From Closterium sp. Naga37s-1 (lineage: Eukaryota; Streptophyta; Zygnematophyceae; Desmidiales; Closteriaceae): a DNA stretch of 64,000 bases. The stretch is taken from contig CANJKZ010000509.1 in the NCBI GenBank assembly GCA_947471745.1, positions 518,501 to 582,500 on the forward strand, written 5' to 3'. The position numbers were made by a program, and so were the translations under genes. Within the stretch, counting starts at the first letter, position 1; every line of letters starts with the position of its first letter. The notes under the pieces are model-generated. The model did not search any database and had not been told where the DNA came from. It saw only the letters and a list, made by a program, of their open reading frames with translations. Below, in pieces: positions 57,229 to 64,000 of the stretch.

Positions 57229-57358
57229 TGTCAGATTTATATGACATAGCTACTGTAGGCTATAGTGGGGTAGCACATATGGGGTACAGTTTTCTAGGGT
57301 TTGCTTTTTGTACCCAACTTTCTCTTAGTCATTCCATTCCTGTTTTTCTTAATTCACA
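57229..57358 (+). mobile_element. Solo LTR 1 in satellite D (130 bp)
   Basis: TGTCAGATTTATATGAC...TTAATTCACA with a perfect 5-bp target duplication cggtt (57224-57228 and 57359-57363). It aligns with the LTR at 20377-20516, sharing GTAGGCT, TAGTGGGGTAG, ATATGGGGTACA and TTGTACCCA. Confidence 0.9.
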
Positions 57359-59366
57359 CGGTTCTTCTTGCGGCGGGCTCGTCTGAAGTTATTAGGAGCT
57401 GGAAACTGACCGCAGGGTACTTAGGACACTGGCAAAGATGATCGTGCATGGCGGTCCATGATTTGAATAACTTCGCTTCACATTTTATACCGCTGCGCAT
57501 TTCACAGCTTTCTGGTCTCACGAACGCCCTTATAGGGGGGCGGTTCTTCTTGCGGCGGGCTCGTCTAAAGTTATTAGGAGCTGGAAACTGAGTGCAGGGT
57601 ATTTAGGAGTATGACAAAGATGATCGTGCATGGCGGTCCATGATTTGAATAACTTAGCTTCACATTTTATACCGCTGCGGATTTCGCAGCTTTCTGGTCT
57701 CACGAACGCCCTTATAGGGGGGCGCTTCTTCTTGCGGCGGGCTCGTCTAAAGTTATTAGGAGCTGGAAACTGACTGCAGGGTAGTTAGGACTGTGACAAA
57801 GATGATCGTGCATGGCGGTCCATGATTTGAATAACTTCGCTCCACATTTTATACCGGTGCGGATTTCGCAGCTTTCTGGTCTCACGAACGCCCTTATAGG
57901 GGGGCGGTTCTTCTTGCGGCGGGCTCGTCTAAAGTTATTAGGAGCTGGAAACTGACCGCAGGGTACTTAGGACACTGGCAAAGATTATCGTGCATGGCGG
58001 TCCATGATTTGAATAACTTCGCTTCACATTTTATACCGCTGCGGATTTCGCAGCTTTCTGGTCTCACGAACGCCCTTATAGGGGGGCGGTTCTTCTTGCG
58101 GCGGGCTCGTCTAAAGTTATTAGGAGCTGGAAACTGAGTGCAGGGTAGTTAGGACTATGACAAAGATGATCGTGCATGGCGGTCCATGATTTGAATAACT
58201 TCGCTTCACATTTTATACCGCTGCGGATTTCGCAGCTTTCTGGTCTCACGAACGACCTTATAGGGGGGCGCTTCTTCTCGCGGCAGGCTCGTCTAAAGTT
58301 ATTAGGAGCTGGAAACTGACCGCAGGGTACTTAGGACACTGGCAAAGATGATCGTGCATGGCGGTCCATGATTTGAATAATTTCGTTTCACATTTTATAC
58401 CGCTGCGGAGTTCGCAGCTTTCTGGTCTCACGAACGCCCTTATAGGGGGGGCGGTTCTTCTCGCGGCGGGCTTGTCTAAATTTATTAGGAGCTGGAAACT
58501 GACCGCAGGGTACTTAGGACACTGGCAAAGATGATCGTGCATGGCGGTCCATGATTTGAATAACTTCGCTTCACATTTTACACCGCTGCGGATTTCGCAG
58601 CTTTCTGGTCTCACGAACGCCCTTATAGGGGGGCGGTTCTTCTTGCGGCGGGCTCGTCTGAAGTTATTAGGAGCTGGAAACTGACCGCAGGGTACTTAGG
58701 ACACTAGCAAAGATGATCGTGCATGGCGGTCCATGATTTGAATAACTTCGCTTCACATTTTATACCGCTGCGGATTTCGCAGCTTTCTGGTCTCACGAAC
58801 GCCCTTATAGGGGGGCGGTTCTTCTTGCGGCGGGCTCGTCTAAACTTATTAGGAGCTGGAAACTGACTGCAGGGTAGTTAGGACTGTGACAAAGATGATC
58901 GTGCATGGCGGTCCATGATTTGAATAACTTCGCTCCACATTTTATACCGGTGCGGATTTCGCAGCTTTCTGGTCTCACGAACGCCCTTATAGGGGGGCGG
59001 TTCTTCTTGCGGCGGGCTCGTCTAAAGTTATTAGGAGCTGGAAACTGAGCGCAGGGTACTTAGGACACTGGCAAAGATTATCATGCATGGCAGTCCATGA
59101 TTTGAATAACTTCGCTTCACATTTTATACCGCTGCGGATTTCGCAGCTTTCTGGTCTCACGAACGCCCTTATAGGGGGGCGGTTCTTCTTGCGGCGGGCT
59201 CGTCCAAAGTTATTAGGAGCTGGAAACTGACCGCAGGGTACTTAGGACTGTGACAAAGACGATCGTGCATGGCGGTCCATGATTTGAATAACTTCGCTTC
59301 ACATTTTATACCGGAGCGGATTTCGCAGCTTTCTGGTCTCACGAACGCCCTTATAGGGGGGCGGTT

Positions 59367-59496
59367 TGTCAGATTTATATGACATAGCTACTGTAGGCTA
59401 TAGTGGGGTAGCACATATGGGGTACAGTTTTCTAGGGTTTGCTTTTTGTACCCAACTTTCACTTAGTCATTCCATTCCTGTTTTTCTTTATTCACA
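59367..59496 (+). mobile_element. Solo LTR 2 in satellite D (130 bp)
   Basis: Nearly the same sequence as the copy at 57229 (ctttcactta for ctttctctta, ctttattc for cttaattc), same position in the monomer and same cggtt duplication. Confidence 0.9.
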
Positions 59497-62232
59497 CGGT
59501 TCTTCTTGCGGCGGGCTCGTCTGAAGTTATTAGGAGCTGGAAACTGACCGCAGGGTACTTAGGACACTGGCAAAGATGATCGTGCATGGCGGTCCATGAT
59601 TTGAATAACTTCGCTTCACATTTTATACCGCTGCGGATTTCGCAGCTTTCTGGTCTCACGAACGCCCTTATAGGGGGGCGGTTCTTCTTGCGGCGGGCTC
59701 GTCTAAAGTTATTAGGAGCTGGAAACTGAGTGCAGGGTAGTTAGGAGTATGACAAAGATGATCGTGCATGGCGGTCCATGATTTGAATAACTTAGCTTCA
59801 CATTTTATACCGCTGCGGATTTCGCAGCTTTCTGGTCTCACGAACGCCCTTATAGGGGGGCGCTTCTTCTTGCGGCGGGCTCGTCTAAAGTTATTAGGAG
59901 CTGGAAACTGACTGCAGGGTAGTTAGGACTGTGACAAAGATGATCGTGCATGGCGGTCCATGATTTGAATAACTTCGCTCCACATTTTATACCGGTGCGG
60001 ATTTCGCAGCTTTCTGGTCTCACGAACGCCCTTATAGGGGGGCGGTTCTTCTTGCGGTGGGCACGACTAAAGTTATTAGGAGCTGGAAACTGACCGCAGG
60101 GTACTTAGGACACTGGCAAAGATTATCGTGCATGGCGGTCCATGATTTGAATAACTTCGCTTCACATTTTATACCGCTGCGGATTTCGCAGCTTTCTGGT
60201 CTCACGAACGCCCTTATAGGGGGGCGGTTCTTCTTGCGGCGGGCTCGTCTAAAGTTATTAGGAGCTGGAAACTGACCGCAGGGTACTTAGGACACTGGCA
60301 AAGATGATCGTGCATGGCGGTCCATGATTTGAATAACTTCGCTTCACATTTTATACCGCTGCGGATTTCGCAGCTTTCTGGTCTCACGAACGCCCTTATA
60401 GGGGGGCGGTTCTTCTTGCGGCGGGCTCATCCAAAGTTATTAGGAGCTGGAAACTGACCGCAGGGTACTTAGGACTGTGACAAAGACGATCGTGCATGGC
60501 GGTCCATGATTTGAATAACTTCGCTTCACATTTTATACCGGTGCAGATTTCGCAGCTTTCTGGTCTCACGAACGCCCTTACAGGGGGGCGGTTCTTCTTG
60601 CGGCGGGCTTGTCTAAAGTTATTAGGAGCTGGAAACTGACCGCAGGGTACTTAGGACTGTGGCAAAGATGGTCGTGCATGGCGGTCCATGATTTGAATAA
60701 CTCCGCTTCACATTTTATGCCGGAGCAGATTTCGCAGCTTTCTGGTCTCACGAACGCCCTTATAGGGGGGCGGTTCTTCCCGCGGCGGGCTCGTCTAGAG
60801 TTATTAGGAGCTGGAAACTGACCGCAGGGTACTTAGGACACTGGCAAAGATGATCGTGCATGGCGGTCCATGATTTGAATAACTTCGCTTCACATTTTAT
60901 ACCGCTGCGGATTTCGCAGCTTTCTGGTCTCACGAACGCCCTTATAGGGGGGCGGTTCTTCTTGCGGCGGGCTCGTCTAAAGTTATTAGGAGCTGGAAAC
61001 TGAGTGCAGGGTAGTTAGGACTATGACAAAGATGATCGTGCATGGCGGTCCATGATTTGAATAACTTCGCTTCACATTTTATACCGCTGCGGATTTCGCA
61101 GCTTTCTGGTCTCACGAACGCCCTTATAGGGGGGCGCTTCTTCTCGCGGCAGGCTCGTCTAAAGTTATTAGGAGCTGGAAACTGACCGCAGGGTACTTAG
61201 GACACTGGCAAAGATGATCGTGCATGGCGGTCCATGATTTGAATAACTTCGTTTCACATTTTATACCGCTGCGGAGTTCGCAGCTTTCTGGTCTCACGAA
61301 CGCCCTTATAGGGGGGGCGGTTCTTCTCGCGGCAGGCTTGTCTAAATTTATTAGGAGCTGGAAACTGACCGCAGGGTACTTAGGACACTGGCAAAGATGA
61401 TCGTGCATGGCGGTCCATGATTTGAATAACTTCGCTTCACATTTTACACCGCTGCGGATTTCGCAGCTTTCTGGTCTCACGAACGCCCTTATAGGGGGGC
61501 GGTTCTTCTTGCGGCGGGCTCGTCTGAAGTTATTAGGAGCTGGAAACTGACCGCAGGGTACTTAGGACACTAGCAAAGATGATCGTGCATGGCGGTCCAT
61601 GATTTGAATAACTTCGCTTCACATTTTATACCGCTGCGGATTTCGCAGCTTTCTGGTCTCACGAACGCCCTTATAGGGGGGCGGTTCTTCTTGCGGCGGG
61701 CTCGTCTAAACTTATTAGGAGCTGGAAACTGACTGCAGGGTAGTTAGGACTGTGACAAAGATGATCGTGCATGGCGGTCCATGATTTGAATAACTTCGCT
61801 CCACATTTTATACCGGTGCGGATTTCGCAGCTTTCTGGTCTCACGAACGCCCTTATAGGGGGGCGGTTCTTCTTGCGGCGGGCTCGTCTAAAGTTATTAG
61901 GAGCTGGAAACTGAGCGCAGGGTACTTAGGACACTGGCAAAGATTATCATGCATGGCGGTCCATGATTTGAATAACTTCGCTTCACATTTTATACCGCTG
62001 CGGATTTCGCAGCTTTCTGGTCTCACGAACGCCCTTATAGGGGGGCGGTTCTTCTTGCGGCGGGCTCGTCCAAAGTTATTAGGAGCTGGAAACTGACCGC
62101 AGGGTACTTAGGACTGTGACAAAGACGATCGTGCATGGCGGTCCATGATTTGAATAACTTCGCTTCACATTTTATACCGGAGCGGATTTCGCAGCTTTCT
62201 GGTATCACGAACGCCCTTATAGGGGGGCGGTT

Positions 62233-62362
62233 TGTCAGATTTATATGACATAGCTACTGTAGGCTATAGTGGGGTAGCACATATGGGGTACAGTTTTCTA
62301 GGGTTTGCTTTTTGTACCCAACTTTCACTTAGTCATTCCATTCCTGTTTTTCTTAATTCACA
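62233..62362 (+). mobile_element. Solo LTR 3 in satellite D (130 bp)
   Basis: Third copy, again flanked by cggtt and in the same position of the monomer. It shares ctttcactta with copy 2 and cttaattc with copy 1. Confidence 0.9.
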
Positions 62363-64000
62363 CGGTTCTTCTTGCGGCGGGCTCGTCTGAAGTTATTAGG
62401 AGCTGGAAACTGACCGCAGGGTACTTAGGACACTGGCAAAGATGATCGTGCATGGCGGTCCATGATTTGAATAACTTCGCTTCACATTTTATACCGCTGC
62501 GGATTTCGCAGCTTTCTGGTCTCACGAACGCCCTTATAGGGGGGCGGTTCTTCTTGCGGCGGGCTCGTCTAAAGTTATTAGGAGCTGGAAACTGAGTGCA
62601 GGGTAGTTAGGAGTATGACAAAGATGATCGTGCATGGCGGTCCATGATTTGAATAACTTAGCTTCACATTTTATACCGCTGCGGATTTCGCAGCTTTCTG
62701 GTCTCACGAACGCCCTTATAGGGGGGCGCTTCTTCTTGCGGCGGGCTCGTCTAAAGTTATTAGGAGCTGGAAACTGACTGCAGGGTAGTTAGGACTGTGA
62801 CAAAGATGATCGTGCATGGCGGTCCATGATTTGAATAACTTCGCTCCACATTTTATACCGGTGCGGATTTCGCAGCTTTCTGGTCTCACGAACGCCCTTA
62901 TAGGGGGGCGGTTCTTCTTGCGGCGGGCACGACTAAAGTTATTAGGAGCTGGAAACTGACCGCAGGGTACTTAGGACACTGGCAAAGATTATCGTGCATG
63001 GCGGTCCATGATTTGAATAACTTCGCTTCACATTTTATACCGCTGCGGATTTCGCAGCTTTCTGGTCTCACGAACGCCCTTATAGGGGGGCGGTTCTTCT
63101 TGCGGCGGGCTCGTCTAAAGTTATTAGGAGCTGGAAACTGACCGCAGGGTACTTAGGACTGTGACAAAGACGATCGTGCATGGCGGTCCATGATTTGAAT
63201 AACTTCGCTTCACATTTTATACCGGTGCGGATTTCGCAGCTTTCTGGTCTCACGAACGCCCTTACAGGGGGGCGGTTCTTCTTGCGGCGGGCTCGTCTAA
63301 AGTTATTAGGAGCTGGAAACTGACCGCAGGGTACTTAGGACTGTGGCAAAGATGGTCGTGCATGGCGGTCCATGATTTGAATAACTCCGCTTCACATTTT
63401 ATGCCAGAGCAGATTTCGCAGCTTTCTGGTCTCACGAACGCCCTTATAGGGGGGCGGTTCTTCCCGCGGCGGGCTCGTCTAGAGTTATTAGGAGCTGGAA
63501 ACTGACCGCAGGGTACTTAGGACACTGGCAAAGATGATCGTGCATGGCGGTCCATGATTTGAATAACTTCGCTTCACATTTTATACCGCTGCGGATTTCG
63601 CAGCTTTCTGGTCTCACGAACGCCCTTATAGGGGGGCGGTTCTTCTTGCGGCGGGCTTGTCAAAAGTTATTAGGAGCTGGAAACTGACTGCAGGGTAGTT
63701 AGGACTGTGACAAAGATGATCGTGCATGGCGGTCCATGATTTGAATAACTTTGCTCCACATTTTATACCGGTGCGGATTTCACAGCTTTCTGGTCTCACG
63801 AACGCCCTTATAGGGGGGCGGTTCTTCTTGCGGCGGGCTCGTATAAAGTTATTAGGAGCTGGAAACTGACCGCAGGGTACTTAGGACACTGGCAAAGATG
63901 ATCGTGCATGGCGGTCCATGATTTGAATAACTTCGCTTCACATTTTATACCGCTGCGGATTTCGCAGCTTTCTGGTCTCACGAACGCCCTTATAGGGGGG

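Larger units (their letters stand above)
56500..64000 (+). repeat. Satellite D: 182-bp tandem array (about 40 copies), continues past the window
   Basis: cggttcttcttgcgg or its variants recurs every 182 bp (57541, 57723, 57905, 58087). Every monomer keeps two inverted repeats: catggcggtccatg, and gctgcggatttcgcagc in full or as variants. Monomer variants recur at offsets of 2,138 and 2,866 bp (for example gcttcttctcgcggcag at 58270 and 61136), showing block-wise amplification. ORFs of 60-118 codons recur with the unit and are artefacts. Confidence 0.96.

Noticed and set aside
56500..64000. CRISPR-like array or family of small secreted proteins in satellite D
   Set aside because: Whole 182-bp monomers are repeated with no spacer structure; the 60-118-codon ORFs recur with the unit in different frames and carry no signal peptide.

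Overview
This is a nuclear window from a green-lineage eukaryote. Three things point that way. Its one clear host gene is a plant-type HAT1/HAG2 histone acetyltransferase. A second gene fragment looks like a plant GT37 fucosyltransferase. Its Ty1/copia elements carry the plant initiator-Met tRNA primer site (tggtatcagag). The GC-rich codons, intron-rich genes and heavy repeat load make me think of a charophycean alga (a zygnematophyte would be my first comparison), but that is a guess. No rRNA, tRNA, CRISPR or bacterial-type operon is visible.

Layout. Positions 1-4788 hold a nine-exon HAT1 gene on the minus strand, recognised only after splicing by eye; its introns are full of micro- and minisatellites. 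From about 5990 almost everything is tandem repeat or retrotransposon: a 180-bp satellite (E, 5990-7151), a 28-bp minisatellite (7152-8862), and a long 365-bp dimeric satellite (A, 8863-20376) split by a 2.0-kb non-autonomous LTR element. Then come a 5'-truncated copia element on the minus strand (20377-24010), reversed pieces of satellites B and A, and a decayed plus-strand copia element (25193-30514) with the 28-bp minisatellite inside its integrase region. Satellite C (30515-32262), another 28-bp block and a 16-bp minisatellite follow.

Positions 33710-46000 are a head-to-tail pair of apparently identical, intact copia elements sharing three LTRs, with a third copy cut off in its leader. 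The 16-bp minisatellite resumes (46005-50528), open in all three forward frames, and runs directly into the fucosyltransferase fragment (to 51847). Satellite B (52534-56423) and a 182-bp satellite (D, 56500-64000) fill the rest; D contains three copies of one solo LTR.

How the parts relate. Satellites A, B and C share a core of about 40 bp, so they form one superfamily of roughly 180-bp monomers. The 28-bp minisatellite sits at the same point and in the same orientation in two different copia elements, and it borders most of the satellite switches. Several exon ends are followed at once by tandem repeats that copy the 5' splice site. The window looks like pericentromeric or similar heterochromatin next to a gene. 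All splice sites, families and homologies were read by eye and none was tested by a search.
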